A stretch of 64,000 bases of DNA from Accumulibacter sp036625275 (GTDB taxonomy: Bacteria; Pseudomonadota; Gammaproteobacteria; Burkholderiales; Rhodocyclaceae): the NCBI RefSeq assembly GCF_036625275.1, contig NZ_JAZKUD010000001.1, positions 62,001 through 126,000 on the forward strand, written 5' to 3'. A model generated the notes under the pieces. That model did no database searches. It was not told the origin of the DNA and saw only the letters and a program-made list of their open reading frames with translations. This document shows, one piece after another, positions 17,262 to 27,324 of the stretch (positions are counted from its first letter, which is position 1; each line of letters opens with the position of its first letter). Made by a program: the position numbers and the translations under genes.

Positions 17262-18974
17262 TCAAACGTTGGTACTGCCGAGAACCTCATCAAGGGAAGT
17301 CAGCCCTTGCATGACCTTCAGCAAACCGGAACGACGCAGATCATTGACGCCTTCCTGGCGAGCCTGGATCGCGATATCCAGCTCGGTTCCATTGGCCATG
17401 ATGATGCGCTGAATCGCTTCCGTCACCGGCATGACTTCGTAGAGGCCGAGACGACCCTTGTAACCACTTCCCTTGCAGAGTTCGCATTCTCCCGGGCCGT
17501 ATAAGGTCCAGCTTCCATCAAGATCGCTTTCCAGAAATCCAGCATTGAGTAGCGTTTCGATCGGTGTATCGAGGGGTCTTTTGCAAGTACAAAGCCGACG
17601 AACTAGCCGCTGTGCAGTGATCAGCAGAATGCTTGCAGCCAGATTGAAAGTCGGAATGCCCATGTTCATCAGACGGGTCAAGGTTGCCGGAGCATCATTG
17701 GTGTGCAGGGTCGACAGAACCATGTGTCCGGTTTGCGCTGCCTTGATCGCGATCTCCGCCGTTTCGATGTCACGAATTTCGCCCACCATGATGATGTCCG
17801 GGTCCTGGCGGAGGAAAGCCTTGAGAGCCACCGGAAAGCTCAACCCGGCCTTGTCGTCGACGTTTACCTGATTGACCCCTGGCAGGGGGATTTCGGCAGG
17901 GTCTTCGGCAGTGGAGATGTTGACCCCCGGTTTGTTGAGAATATTGAGACAAGTGTATAGCGAGACCGTTTTTCCTGAACCCGTGGGCCCGGTCACCAGA
18001 ATCATGCCGTAAGGGCGATGGATGGCGTCAAGCAATATCGCTCTCTGCTCAGGCTCATACCCCAGGGCATCAATTCCCATGCTGGCACTGGCCGGGTCCA
18101 GAATCCGCAAGACCATCTTCTCGCCGTACATCGTTGGCAAGGTGCTGACCCGGAAGTCGATCGATCGATGCTTTGAAAGCACCAGCCGCATGCGGCCGTC
18201 CTGGGGGACACGCTTCTCGGCGATGTTCAGGCGCGAAATCACCTTGATACGGGAGGCAATCTTGTCCTTGATGACCAGAGGCGGGGAGGCAACTTCCCGC
18301 AAGATGCCGTCAATACGAAAGCGGATGCGATAGTTTTTCTCGTAGGGTTCGAAATGGATGTCCGATGCGCCATCGTTAATGGCGTCGAGCATCATTTTTT
18401 GTATGAACCTGACGACCGGAGCATCATCAACTTCAAGGTTTGCGACCTCTTCCTTTTCCTGGCTTTGCTCGTCGGTGAATTCGAGATTGAAATCATCGTT
18501 ACTGAAACCCTTCAAGGCGTCTTCGGCTGATTCGGATATCTTCGCGACCAGCGGAATAAGCTTGTTTTCCTCAACGATGACCGGGTCGACCGTTAACCCG
18601 GTCTGAAAGCGGATCTCGTCCAGCGCACGCAGATTAGTTGGATCAGCGATGGCAACCGCCAGGCGATTGCCGCGCTTGTGCAGTGGTACGACCTGGTGAG
18701 CCGTGATCAGCTTTCGGTCAATCGCATTTTTCTGGATGTTCGTGTCGTCGAAGGCGGTCAAGTCGAGCAGCGGAAAACCGAACTTGTCTGACGAAAACCG
18801 TGCCAATTCCAGGAAGCTCGCCTTCTTCGTGGCGACCAGTTGTTCGATGAGCGAAGTCTTCTTGGCAATCGCTTGCTCAAGCAGAGACTCTGCCTCTGCC
18901 TCCTTGAGCCGGCCGGCTTGCACAAGCGCACGGGCAAGCCCGCTCAGCTGGGATTGTTGCGGATTGACTGCCAT
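17262..18974 (-). CDS. pilB: Type IV pilus extension ATPase
   Basis: The 570-residue cytoplasmic hexameric ATPase powers pilus extension. The N-terminal MshEN/T2SSE_N domain covers about 1-150. The ATPase domain has Walker A GPTGSGKTVSLYT (about 330), the Asp box STAEDPAEIPLPGVNQV, Walker B DPDIIMVGEIRD and the His box TGHMVLSTLHTNDAP. Paired cysteines near 465 and 505 (RRLCTCKRP, CELCKGSGYKGR) form the zinc site. The gap to pilC is 13 bases. Confidence 0.96.
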   Translation of the reverse strand: MAVNPQQSQLSGLARALVQAGRLKEAEAESLLEQAIAKKTSLIEQLVATKKASFLELARFSSDKFGFPLLDLTAFDDTNIQKNAIDRKLITAHQVVPLHKRGNRLAVAIADPTNLRALDEIRFQTGLTVDPVIVEENKLIPLVAKISESAEDALKGFSNDDFNLEFTDEQSQEKEEVANLEVDDAPVVRFIQKMMLDAINDGASDIHFEPYEKNYRIRFRIDGILREVASPPLVIKDKIASRIKVISRLNIAEKRVPQDGRMRLVLSKHRSIDFRVSTLPTMYGEKMVLRILDPASASMGIDALGYEPEQRAILLDAIHRPYGMILVTGPTGSGKTVSLYTCLNILNKPGVNISTAEDPAEIPLPGVNQVNVDDKAGLSFPVALKAFLRQDPDIIMVGEIRDIETAEIAIKAAQTGHMVLSTLHTNDAPATLTRLMNMGIPTFNLAASILLITAQRLVRRLCTCKRPLDTPIETLLNAGFLESDLDGSWTLYGPGECELCKGSGYKGRLGLYEVMPVTEAIQRIIMANGTELDIAIQARQEGVNDLRRSGLLKVMQGLTSLDEVLGSTNV

Positions 18975-19016
18975 TATTCGCGATAGGACTTTACAAGGCT
19001 TGTTAAACCATCAGAT

Positions 19017-19040
19017 CCCGGTATACCCTGGCATACCGGG
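19017..19040. other. Inverted repeat between maeB and pilB
   Basis: CCCGGTAT (19017-19024) and ATACCGGG (19033-19040) form an 8-bp perfect stem with an 8-base loop, about 45 bases upstream of the pilB start and 59 bases past the maeB stop. No T-run follows on the - strand. It could be a weak terminator for maeB, an operator for pilBCD, or an mRNA leader hairpin; the sequence does not decide. Confidence 0.35.
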
Positions 19041-19098
19041 CTGGCCCAGTTTGATAATGCATTGGCTACGCGTGTTTGTAAAGAAGCGTCCCGAGTCC

Positions 19099-21387
19099 TT
19101 ACTTGCTGGCGGCGTCCACCACGACCAGGGCAGTCATGTTCACTACCCGGCGAACGGTTGACGTTGGTCCAAGTACATGCACCGGCCGCGCGGCACCGAG
19201 CAGGATCGGGCCGACCGCCATACCATCACTGCCGATCATTTTGAGCAGGTTGAAAGAGATGTTGGCGGCGTCCAGGTTTGGCATCACCAACACATTGGCC
19301 TCACCGGTCAGTGGCGATTGGGGATCAAACTGCTTGCGTATCTCCGCTGAAAGTGCGCTGTCACCGCGCATCTCCCCGTCGACTTCCAGATCCGGCGCCT
19401 TGGCACGCACAATCGCCACGGCCTCGGCCACCTTGCGGGCCGAAACGGTCTGCGACGATCCGAAGTTGGAATGCGATAGCATCGCCAGCTTCGGACGGAT
19501 CTTGAAACGGCGAACTTCTTCGACGGCCATGAAGGCAATTTCAGCCAGTTGTTCGGCGTCGGGATTCTCGTTGACATGGGTGTCGCAGATGAACATGGCG
19601 CGACCAGGGAGCAAGAGATGCGCCATGGCTGCCATCGTCTTGCAGCCCGGCGCTTTACCGATGATCTCGTCAACATGTCGCAGGTGATGCAAGAAACGGC
19701 CGGTCAGCCCGCAGATCATTCCATCGGCGTAGCCAAGCTTGAGCAGCATGGCGCCGATAATGGTGTTATCGCTGCGCAAGCGTGTCTTGGCAATGTCGAT
19801 TGTCACGCCCTGGCGCTTCCTGAGCTGATGATAGGCCGTCCAGCATTCTTTGTAGCGATGATCACTGTTTGGATCGACGACATCGAAATCCGTACCGACT
19901 CGCAATTTCGAGCCAATCCTTTCCAGTCGCGTCACAATCACGCTCGGACGGCCAATCAGGATGGGACGGGTCAGCCCTTCATCAAGAATGATCTGGACAG
20001 CGCGCAACAGGCGCTCATCTTCGCCATCAGGATAGACAATGCGGGTCCTTCGCCCCCGTTTGGCGGCCGAGAACACCGCGCGCATGCCGACTCCCGTCTG
20101 GTAAACGAATTCCTTGAGCTTTTCCCGGTAAGCAGGCATGTCGGCAATTGGCCTGGTCGCTACACCGGAATCCATCGCTGCCTGCGCCACAGCTGGCGCA
20201 ATGATGGTGATCAGGCGCGGATCGAAGGGTTTCGGGATCAGATAATCCGGGCCAAACGCAAGTTCCTCGCCAGGATAGGCCATCGCCACTTCAGCACTCA
20301 CCTCTTCCTCGGCCATCGCCGCCAGTGCCCTGACACAGGCCATCTTCATGTGTTCGTTGATGCATGTGGCACCGACATCGAGTGCGCCGCGGAAAATGAA
20401 CGGGAAACACAGAACATTATTGACCTGGTTGGCGTAGTCCGAACGACCGGTTGCGATAATCACGTCGGGACGGACCTCGCGAGCCAGTTCGGGCATGATT
20501 TCCGGAATTGGGTTGGCAAGGGCGAAAACGATCGGCTGCTTGGCCATGCGGGTGAGCATCTCCGGTTCGAGCGCGCCCGCGGCAGAAAGTCCGAGGAAGA
20601 CATCGGCCCCCTCGATGGCCTCGTAGAGTGTGCGAGCCTCGGTGGTGCGCGCATAGGCTGCTTTCGTCGGTTCCATATTGGCGTCACGTCCGGCGTAGAT
20701 CACTCCTTTCGAGTCGCATACGGTGACGTTCTCGCGACGAACCCCCAGCTCACACCAGAGATTGAGACAGGAGATCGCGGCAGCGCCCGCGCCGGAGCAA
20801 ACCACTTTCACTTCGTCAATCGCCTTGCCGGCCACCTTCAGTGCGTTCAGGATCGCAGCCGATGAAATGATTGCCGTGCCGTGCTGGTCGTCATGAAAGA
20901 CCGGGATCGACATCCTTTCCTTGAGCTTGGCTTCGATGTAGAAGCACTCCGGGGCCTTGATGTCTTCCAGATTGATGCCGCCCAGCGTCGGCTCCATGGC
21001 AGCAATCAAATCGATCAGCTTATCCGGGTCGCCCTCGCTGAGTTCAATGTCAAAAACATCAATCCCGGCGAACTTCTTGAACAGGCAGCCCTTGCCTTCC
21101 ATGACCGGTTTGGCCGCCAGAGGGCCGATGTTACCCAGTCCGAGCACAGCCGTACCGTTGGTGATGACGCCCACCAGGTTGGCTCGTGAAGTGTATAAGC
21201 TGACCGCCGCCGGGTCATCAACGATGGCATGGCAAGCATAGGCAACTCCTGGAGAATAGGCGAGAGCCAGGTCGAGCTGATTACTCAGGCCCTTGGTGGG
21301 CTGTACCGCGATCTTGCCCGGAGTCGGGTAGCGATGATATTCGAGGGCGGCCTCGCAAGGACCCGCCTGACGGGGATTATTTTCCAT
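19099..21387 (-). CDS. maeB: NADP-dependent malic enzyme with phosphotransacetylase-like tail
   Basis: The 762-residue MaeB-type enzyme converts malate to pyruvate and CO2 with NADP+. The malic enzyme domain covers about 1-425 (LALAYSPGVAYAC, VFHDDQHGTAIISSAA, NAD(P) site near VVCSGAGAAAISC). A phosphotransacetylase-like domain follows at about 430-762 (YPDGEDERLLRA, LSHSNFGSSQTVSA). In characterised MaeB proteins the tail is regulatory and binds acetyl-CoA. A strong AGGAGG lies before the ATG. It would supply NADPH and pyruvate. Confidence 0.95.
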   Translation of the reverse strand: MENNPRQAGPCEAALEYHRYPTPGKIAVQPTKGLSNQLDLALAYSPGVAYACHAIVDDPAAVSLYTSRANLVGVITNGTAVLGLGNIGPLAAKPVMEGKGCLFKKFAGIDVFDIELSEGDPDKLIDLIAAMEPTLGGINLEDIKAPECFYIEAKLKERMSIPVFHDDQHGTAIISSAAILNALKVAGKAIDEVKVVCSGAGAAAISCLNLWCELGVRRENVTVCDSKGVIYAGRDANMEPTKAAYARTTEARTLYEAIEGADVFLGLSAAGALEPEMLTRMAKQPIVFALANPIPEIMPELAREVRPDVIIATGRSDYANQVNNVLCFPFIFRGALDVGATCINEHMKMACVRALAAMAEEEVSAEVAMAYPGEELAFGPDYLIPKPFDPRLITIIAPAVAQAAMDSGVATRPIADMPAYREKLKEFVYQTGVGMRAVFSAAKRGRRTRIVYPDGEDERLLRAVQIILDEGLTRPILIGRPSVIVTRLERIGSKLRVGTDFDVVDPNSDHRYKECWTAYHQLRKRQGVTIDIAKTRLRSDNTIIGAMLLKLGYADGMICGLTGRFLHHLRHVDEIIGKAPGCKTMAAMAHLLLPGRAMFICDTHVNENPDAEQLAEIAFMAVEEVRRFKIRPKLAMLSHSNFGSSQTVSARKVAEAVAIVRAKAPDLEVDGEMRGDSALSAEIRKQFDPQSPLTGEANVLVMPNLDAANISFNLLKMIGSDGMAVGPILLGAARPVHVLGPTSTVRRVVNMTALVVVDAASK

Positions 21388-21429
21388 GGTTGCCTCCTGA
21401 TGCGGCGTTCGTCGACGTAAAAGCGCGTT

Positions 21430-21458
21430 ACTTTAGCCGACTCGATCGATTTACACAA
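21430..21458 (-). promoter_or_regulatory. Possible sigma-70 promoter of maeB
   Basis: On the - strand, TTGTGT and TAAAGT hexamers are separated by exactly 17 bases, and the -10 lies about 43 bases before the maeB ATG. The hexamers match consensus at 3/6 and 4/6, so this is only a candidate. The gap is shared with the divergent EF-G-like gene. Confidence 0.3.
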
Positions 21459-21643
21459 AACCGATGTGATTTGCAATGGCACGATGTCGCCCGGTTTTGC
21501 ACGCCAGCGTTCGCAAGCAAGCGCACGACGAGCAAGCGTAGCGACTGTCACCGGGGTAAAATGATGAACGCACGCGCAGCCAACTTACCATGGGGTTATT
21601 TCTGCAGCTGCGGCTTGCGTTCGACTTGAATGGGAGATGATGA

Positions 21644-23692
21644 ATGGGCCAAACCGCCACCAGTAACCTTCGCACCGTCGCTCTCGTCGGCCACGGTGCC
21701 GCCGGCAAGACGACGCTTGCCGAAAGCCTGCTCGCCGCATCCGGCGCAATCAGTAGCCGGGGTTCCGTTGAAAGAGGCAGCACGGTTTGCGATTTCGATG
21801 CGCAAGAAAAAGAATTTGGCTACTCGCTGAATTCGGCGCTGGCGAGCTTTACTTGGCAAGGGGTCCTGGTTCATTTGCTCGATACGCCGGGATTTCCCGA
21901 CTTTGCCGGACAGGCGATTGCCGCGCTCGCTGCCGTAGACACGGCCCTGGTGGTCATCAATGCGCAAAACGGTATCGAACTCTCGAGCGAACGCATGATG
22001 AAGCTGGCCGCAGCTCGCGGTGTTTGCCGGATGATCGTGATCAACAAGATCGATGCGGAGAATGTCAATCTCCCAGCCTTGGTCGGCGAGATCCGTGAGC
22101 GCTTCGGTCGTGAGTGCATGTTGCTCGACCTGCCGGTGAAACAGGGCAGTGAAGTCGTCGAGTTGCTCGGCCATGACGATGGTGAAAGTGATTTCGAATC
22201 GGTAGCAGCAGCACACCGTGCGCTGATCGACCAGATCGTCGAGGAAGACGAAGATCTGCTGGCAAAGTACCTTGACGAAGGAATCGATCCGACTCCGGAT
22301 GAATTGCATCTGCCCTTCGAGAAGGCGCTGCGTGCGGGCCACCTGATTCCAATTCTCTTCGTTTCAGCAAAGACCGGGGCCGGGATCCCGCAACTGCTCG
22401 ACGTTCTCGCCAGACTCGCACCTAATCCGGCAGAGGGTAACCCACCGCCTTTCTATCGCGGCGAACCCGGCGAATCGGCCGAACCCTTCGCGGCCGAGCC
22501 CGATCCGCAGAAGCATGTACTGGCGCACGTCTTCAAGGTCGTCAGCGACCCGTTCATCGGTAAGGTCGGGGTGATCCGCGTCCATCAGGGAACGATCCGG
22601 AGGGATTCGCAGCTTTTTGTCGGTGATGGCAAGCGTCCGTTCAAGGTCGGTCACATCTATCGCCTACAGGGGAAGGATTATGTCGAGGTCGAAACGCTGG
22701 TCCCTGGCGACCTGGGTGCCCTCGCCAAGGTCGAGGAACTCGAATTCGACTGCGTATTGCATGACTCACACGACGAAGACCATATTCATCTGCGGCCACT
22801 CGAGTTCCCGCTACCGATGCACGGCCTGGCCGTTCATGCACGGCGCAAGGCCGACGAGCAACGGCTGTTCGAGATCCTGCACAAGCTCGAGGTCGAGGAC
22901 CCCTGCTTCAGGATCGAACGTCATCCAACGACCAACGAGACGGTGATTCGCGGCCTCGGTGAAATGCATCTGCGCGCCAAGCTGACGCGCCTCGCTCAGC
23001 AGTACAAGCTGGAACTTGACACCAAACCGCCACAGATTGCCTATCGTGAAGCGATTACCGGCTCGGCCGAAGGGCACTGCCGGCACAAGAAGCAGAGCGG
23101 GGGCGCGGGCCAATTTGGCGAAGTGATGTTACGGGTCGAGCCGCTCGAACGGGGCGCCGGCTTCGAGTTCGTCGATATCGTCAAAGGCGGCGTGATTCCC
23201 GGGGTCTTCATGGCGGCAGTCGAGAAAGGCGTTCGTCAGGCGCTGGCTGATGGCGTCGTTGCCGGCTTCCCGGTGGAGGACCTGCGCGTCACCGTGCATG
23301 ATGGCAAGTCACATCCGGTCGACGGCAAGGACATCGCCTTTTTCATGGCCGCCAAGAAAGCGACCGTCGAGGCGATTCGTGCCGCCAGGCCGATCATCCT
23401 TGAACCGGTCGTCGACATCGAAATTCTGGCGCCGGACGCACTCACTGGTGACGTGACCGGCGACCTTTCCAGCAAACGTGGTCATCTTACCGGCACCCAG
23501 CCGCGGGGCCCAGGGATCATGGCGATTACCGGTCAGGCACCGTTGGCCGAACTTGAAGGCTACCAGTCGCGCCTCAAGTCACTGACCGGCGGACAGGGTT
23601 CGTACAGCATCGCCTTCTCGCACTACGCACAGGTACCGCCAGCCACACAGCAACATCTGGCGGCACAGCACAAGGTCGTCGAGGAGGAATAA
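21644..23692 (+). CDS. EF-G-like translational GTPase (FusA2-type paralogue)
   Basis: The product is 682 residues, close to EF-G length. GTPase motifs are G1 GHGAAGKTT (about 17), G3 DTPGFPDF (about 84) and G4 NKID (about 137). The EF-G domains II-V follow (domain IV start KKQSGGAGQFGEVMLRVEP near 485). It differs from housekeeping EF-G in its G1 loop, in lacking the canonical AHxDAGKTT form and in the shortened switch I, as in EF-G-like paralogues. The RBS GGGAGA lies before the ATG. The precise role is unknown; such paralogues may act in ribosome recycling or translation under stress. Confidence 0.88.
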   Translation: MGQTATSNLRTVALVGHGAAGKTTLAESLLAASGAISSRGSVERGSTVCDFDAQEKEFGYSLNSALASFTWQGVLVHLLDTPGFPDFAGQAIAALAAVDTALVVINAQNGIELSSERMMKLAAARGVCRMIVINKIDAENVNLPALVGEIRERFGRECMLLDLPVKQGSEVVELLGHDDGESDFESVAAAHRALIDQIVEEDEDLLAKYLDEGIDPTPDELHLPFEKALRAGHLIPILFVSAKTGAGIPQLLDVLARLAPNPAEGNPPPFYRGEPGESAEPFAAEPDPQKHVLAHVFKVVSDPFIGKVGVIRVHQGTIRRDSQLFVGDGKRPFKVGHIYRLQGKDYVEVETLVPGDLGALAKVEELEFDCVLHDSHDEDHIHLRPLEFPLPMHGLAVHARRKADEQRLFEILHKLEVEDPCFRIERHPTTNETVIRGLGEMHLRAKLTRLAQQYKLELDTKPPQIAYREAITGSAEGHCRHKKQSGGAGQFGEVMLRVEPLERGAGFEFVDIVKGGVIPGVFMAAVEKGVRQALADGVVAGFPVEDLRVTVHDGKSHPVDGKDIAFFMAAKKATVEAIRAARPIILEPVVDIEILAPDALTGDVTGDLSSKRGHLTGTQPRGPGIMAITGQAPLAELEGYQSRLKSLTGGQGSYSIAFSHYAQVPPATQQHLAAQHKVVEEE

Positions 23693-23721
23693 GCGGGACG
23701 ACCAGAACGGGCAGCGTCGTC

Positions 23722-26193
23722 GTGGGGAAGATCTTCAAGATCTCCAACTGGTTCATTCCTCTGGCACGACGCCTGCTCTACGCTTGGGTACGGACCTCGG
23801 TTTTTCCGGAGAATCTGCAGGCTTTGGGCCTCGACCCGACGATACCGGTCTGTTACGTCCTGCAGGATCGACATCTCTCGAACCTGCTGGTCCTTTTCGA
23901 GGAATCGCGGCGAGCCGGTTTGCCGCGTGCCGAGGTGCCGATGGTGCTGGGCAGGCAACGACTGCTTCGCTCATTCTTCTTTCTCAACCGTGACCGCAGC
24001 CTGGCCGGCAGAGCACGCGACGGCGGCCACTACTCCGCCTTGCTGGCCAGCCTGATACGCCAAACGGTCGCCGACCCGACGCTCGACGTTCAGTTGGTGC
24101 CGGTGCTCATCCTCTGGGGACGCAGTCCCGACACACAGGATTCGGTCCTCAAGGCGCTGTTCTCGGAAACCTGGCGCCCGCCTGGCGCATGGCGGCAATT
24201 GCTGGCGATCCTGCTGCACGGTCGCAATGTTCTGGTGCGCTATAACACACCCATTTCGCTGCGCAATCTCCTGCAGGGAGGACTGGATGAGGAGCAGGCA
24301 CTACGCAAGCTGTCGCGCGTCTTGCGGGTGCACTTTCGTCGCCAGCGCCAAATGGCCATCGGGCCCGACCTCTCGCATCGCAACACCCAGGTGGATGCGG
24401 TGCTTGCCGGCGAGCAAGTCCGTGCAGCGATCATCAGCGAAGCCGCAACACAAGGCATCCCGCTCGGCGAGGCCCAAGCAAGGGCTGTCAACTTCGCGCT
24501 GGAGATCGCCTCCGACTACTCCTATGGAGTTCTGCGTGCCCTGGAACTATTCCTGTCCTGGTTGTGGACTCACCTGTACGACGGCATTCAGCTGCATCAC
24601 TTCGACGTTGTCACCCGCATCGCATCCGGGCATGAAATCGTTTACGTCCCCTGCCATCGCAGCCACATCGATTACCTGCTACTGTCCTACATCATCGTTC
24701 GTCAGGGGTTGACGCCGCCGCATATCGCCGCCGGTGCCAACCTCAACCTGCCGATCGTCGGATCGCTGCTACGCCGCGGCGGCGCCTTCTTCCTGCGTCG
24801 CAGCTTCAAAGGAGAACCCCTGTATGCTGCGGTATTCCACGAATACCTGCACCTGATGCTGGCACGCGGCTTCCCGATCGAGTACTTCATCGAAGGCGGC
24901 CGCAGTCGCAGTGGCAGAATGTTGACCCCCAAGGCAGGCATCCTTGGCATGACCGTGCAAAGCTTCATCCGGGAACACGTGCGACCGTTGGTATTCGTTC
25001 CGGTATACATCGGTTACGAAAAACTGATGGAGGGTCGCACCTACCTCGGAGAACTGGCGGGCAAACCCAAGCAAGGTGAATCATTGTTGGGCATTCTGAA
25101 AAGCGTGCGCAACATCAAGCGGGTATTTGGCCAGGTGCATGTGAACATTGGCGAACCGCTGCCGCTGGCCGGTTTTCTGGATGCCCATCACCCGGGCTGG
25201 AGCGAGGAAAATACCGCCAGCCAATCATTATGGGCGCGCGCCGCCACGCGCAACGCGGCAGCCGAACTTGCCAAACGGATCAACGAAGCGGCTGTGCTCA
25301 ATCCGATCAACCTGATCGCCCTCGCCCTGCTGGCGACACCCAAGCACACCGCCGACGAGCACGCCTTGCAGCGGATGATCGAGCACTACCAGGCGCTCGC
25401 CAGAGAGGCCCCATATGCGCCGACGACCATCGCCTGCGGACTTGCGGCGCAACCCATCGTGGCTTACGCCGAGCGACTGGCCGTCGTCGAACGTTTCGCC
25501 GATCCGCTGGGAGATCTGATCCGGGTCCGCGAAGAACAGGCCCCTTTGCTCGCCTATTTTCGCAACAATGTCCTGCACCTGTTTGCCTTGCCGGCAGTGC
25601 TCGCCTGCCTGCTGAGCCACAATCGCCGCTTGGATGGCGCGCGCGCGGCCAAGGCGGTGACCGGCATTTGCGCCCTGATGCGGGCAGAACTGTTTCTTCG
25701 CTGGCCTCTTGATGAGCTGGCGACCGCCACCGAAGAGGTCATTGGCGTGCTCGTCAGGCGCGGCCTGCTGGGTCGCTCGGACGTATCGGGAAGGCTTGTC
25801 GCGCCTGAGCCGATCAGTCAGGAATTTGCCGAACTACACCTGCTCGGCGAAACTATCCGTCCACTGCTGGAACGTCACTTCCTTACGCTGTCGCTGCTGC
25901 AGCGACACGGGACGGGTCAATTGACCCGCCAGGCACTCGAAAATCACTGCCATCTGCTGGCGCAACGGCTCTCTCTGCTCTATCAGTTCAACACCCCGGA
26001 GTTTCCAGAAAAGGCGACCTTCTCCGCCTTCATCGCCAATCTGATCGAAGCGGAATTCCTGCGCGAGGACGACCATGGACTGCTGCATTTTGATGAGCGA
26101 CTGATGACCCCACTGGCCCATTCCGAACTCGTCCTCTCGGTCGAGGCCAGACAAGCCATCCGGCGCATTGCGGGAGCTGGCGTGGCCAGTTGA
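23722..26193 (+). CDS. plsB: Glycerol-3-phosphate 1-O-acyltransferase
   Basis: The 823-residue membrane-bound PlsB acylates sn-glycerol-3-phosphate, the first step of phospholipid synthesis. Acyltransferase block I is HRSHIDYLLLS (His-x4-Asp, about 312), block II is GGAFFLRRSFKG (about 353), block III is FIEGGRSRSGRML (about 391) and block IV is FVPVYIGYEKLMEG (about 420). The start is a GTG at 23722; no strong Shine-Dalgarno is seen, but the family N-terminus fits. It lies 29 bases after the EF-G-like gene. Confidence 0.94.
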   Translation: MGKIFKISNWFIPLARRLLYAWVRTSVFPENLQALGLDPTIPVCYVLQDRHLSNLLVLFEESRRAGLPRAEVPMVLGRQRLLRSFFFLNRDRSLAGRARDGGHYSALLASLIRQTVADPTLDVQLVPVLILWGRSPDTQDSVLKALFSETWRPPGAWRQLLAILLHGRNVLVRYNTPISLRNLLQGGLDEEQALRKLSRVLRVHFRRQRQMAIGPDLSHRNTQVDAVLAGEQVRAAIISEAATQGIPLGEAQARAVNFALEIASDYSYGVLRALELFLSWLWTHLYDGIQLHHFDVVTRIASGHEIVYVPCHRSHIDYLLLSYIIVRQGLTPPHIAAGANLNLPIVGSLLRRGGAFFLRRSFKGEPLYAAVFHEYLHLMLARGFPIEYFIEGGRSRSGRMLTPKAGILGMTVQSFIREHVRPLVFVPVYIGYEKLMEGRTYLGELAGKPKQGESLLGILKSVRNIKRVFGQVHVNIGEPLPLAGFLDAHHPGWSEENTASQSLWARAATRNAAAELAKRINEAAVLNPINLIALALLATPKHTADEHALQRMIEHYQALAREAPYAPTTIACGLAAQPIVAYAERLAVVERFADPLGDLIRVREEQAPLLAYFRNNVLHLFALPAVLACLLSHNRRLDGARAAKAVTGICALMRAELFLRWPLDELATATEEVIGVLVRRGLLGRSDVSGRLVAPEPISQEFAELHLLGETIRPLLERHFLTLSLLQRHGTGQLTRQALENHCHLLAQRLSLLYQFNTPEFPEKATFSAFIANLIEAEFLREDDHGLLHFDERLMTPLAHSELVLSVEARQAIRRIAGAGVAS

Positions 26194-26238
26194 TGCGCCG
26201 CGCACGCCGTCGCAATGGGTACGTCCGCAACACAATCT

Positions 26239-26922
26239 TCAGACGCGTGCGCCAGAACTTCGCCTGGCTGCCTGCTCGAGTCGCTCCTTTTCGGCAAGAA
26301 CCTTGTTGGCATAGCCTGTGTCAGGATCATCGGGCGCGCCACCATAGTGCTGCAAGCCGGCAGTCAGGCTGCCGCGCCAACGGATCGCTTCCTCGAGAAC
26401 ATGCACGCCGACCTGGATGTTGGTCACCGGATCGAGAAACGGCTGCAGCCCGGCACCTTGCGGTATCTTGTCAAGATGATAACCCGGGATCACCTGCATC
26501 AGGCCTTTGGCACCACTCGCGCTTTCGGCAAAGGGGTTGAAGCGCGACTCGATACCAATGATGGCAATGATCAGCAGGGGATCAAGGCGACGTTCCCGGC
26601 CAACCGCCTGCGCCGCCTCGAAGATCGGGACCAACGCTTCCGGCGCCACCCGATAGCGTCGTGAAACGAAATCCAGAACGCGTTGCAGACGCAGCGGCAA
26701 CTCTTCTGCCGCGGGCTTGATGGCTTCCGTTTCGGGTACTTCAACAACGTTCGCAGAGTCGGCAGCAGGCTGGCTGTCTGCGATCGTGTTGTCGACAACC
26801 AAAGGCTTGAAGGTACCCAATGCGACCATCAGCCCAACGATGATCAGACTGTGCTGAATCAAACTCAAAGTGGCGTCAACATGACGCCCCTTGATCGTTC
26901 CAAGTGCAATTGTTGCGGACAT
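26239..26922 (-). CDS. Lytic transglycosylase (SLT domain), membrane-anchored
   Basis: The product is 227 residues from the ATG at 26922, preceded by GAAGGAGAG. A single hydrophobic anchor lies at about 20-40. The C-terminal SLT/lysozyme-like domain (about 95-215) has the catalytic Glu in IIGIESRFNPFAESASGAKG, followed by LMQVIPGYH. It cleaves the peptidoglycan glycan strand to give 1,6-anhydro ends. A GG/YGG loop (LQHYGGAPDDPDTGYANKVL) supports family 1. Its 3' end converges with plsB. Confidence 0.9.
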   Translation of the reverse strand: MSATIALGTIKGRHVDATLSLIQHSLIIVGLMVALGTFKPLVVDNTIADSQPAADSANVVEVPETEAIKPAAEELPLRLQRVLDFVSRRYRVAPEALVPIFEAAQAVGRERRLDPLLIIAIIGIESRFNPFAESASGAKGLMQVIPGYHLDKIPQGAGLQPFLDPVTNIQVGVHVLEEAIRWRGSLTAGLQHYGGAPDDPDTGYANKVLAEKERLEQAARRSSGARV

Positions 26923-27324
26923 GCTCTCTCCTTCACTGTGTTCGTCGCGCCAAGAAACAGCTCGACGACGGACGGTTACAGGCGGGTGCAAAGCCTCGAA
27001 TACTTGGGGGACATTTCCCCTGAGGCCGGAACTCTGTGTGCTTTGATGGATAGCGGACAGAGCGGCGAGGATGCAGCTGTCTAGCTGCAATGCGTTCGTT
27101 TTCTACTGCAGGGAGCCCAGTCTATTGATAAGTATGAACTTTGTCAACCCGCTTCGAAATGGCACAAAAGTAACACTCGTTCCCGCCGCGCCAACAATGC
27201 CATTCGGATGCGGTGGGCACAAACCTTGACAGCTTCTCCCGTGATTACCAGAGAACCTTATAATGCCGTTCAATAGCGCTGCCAGCGTTGCCATGCACGA
27301 AAAATTCCCAACTACCGAGCCCTC
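26923..27324. promoter_or_regulatory. Divergent intergenic region with a candidate promoter
   Basis: About 400 bases separate the transglycosylase (-) from the CorC/HlyC-type gene (+). A perfect TATAAT at 27259-27264 lies 60 bases before the GTG of the latter. A TTGACA at 27226-27231 is 27 bases away, too far to be its -35, so the real -35 is weak or an activator is used. No gene is seen in the rest of the gap. Confidence 0.4.

Noticed and set aside
19549..20865. 438-residue frame opposite maeB
   Set aside because: Shadow of a well-supported malic enzyme; composition is unusual and no domain is visible.
27226..27264. TTGACA and TATAAT as a matched sigma-70 pair
   Set aside because: The spacing is 27 bases, well outside the usual 16-18; only the -10 is kept as a candidate.
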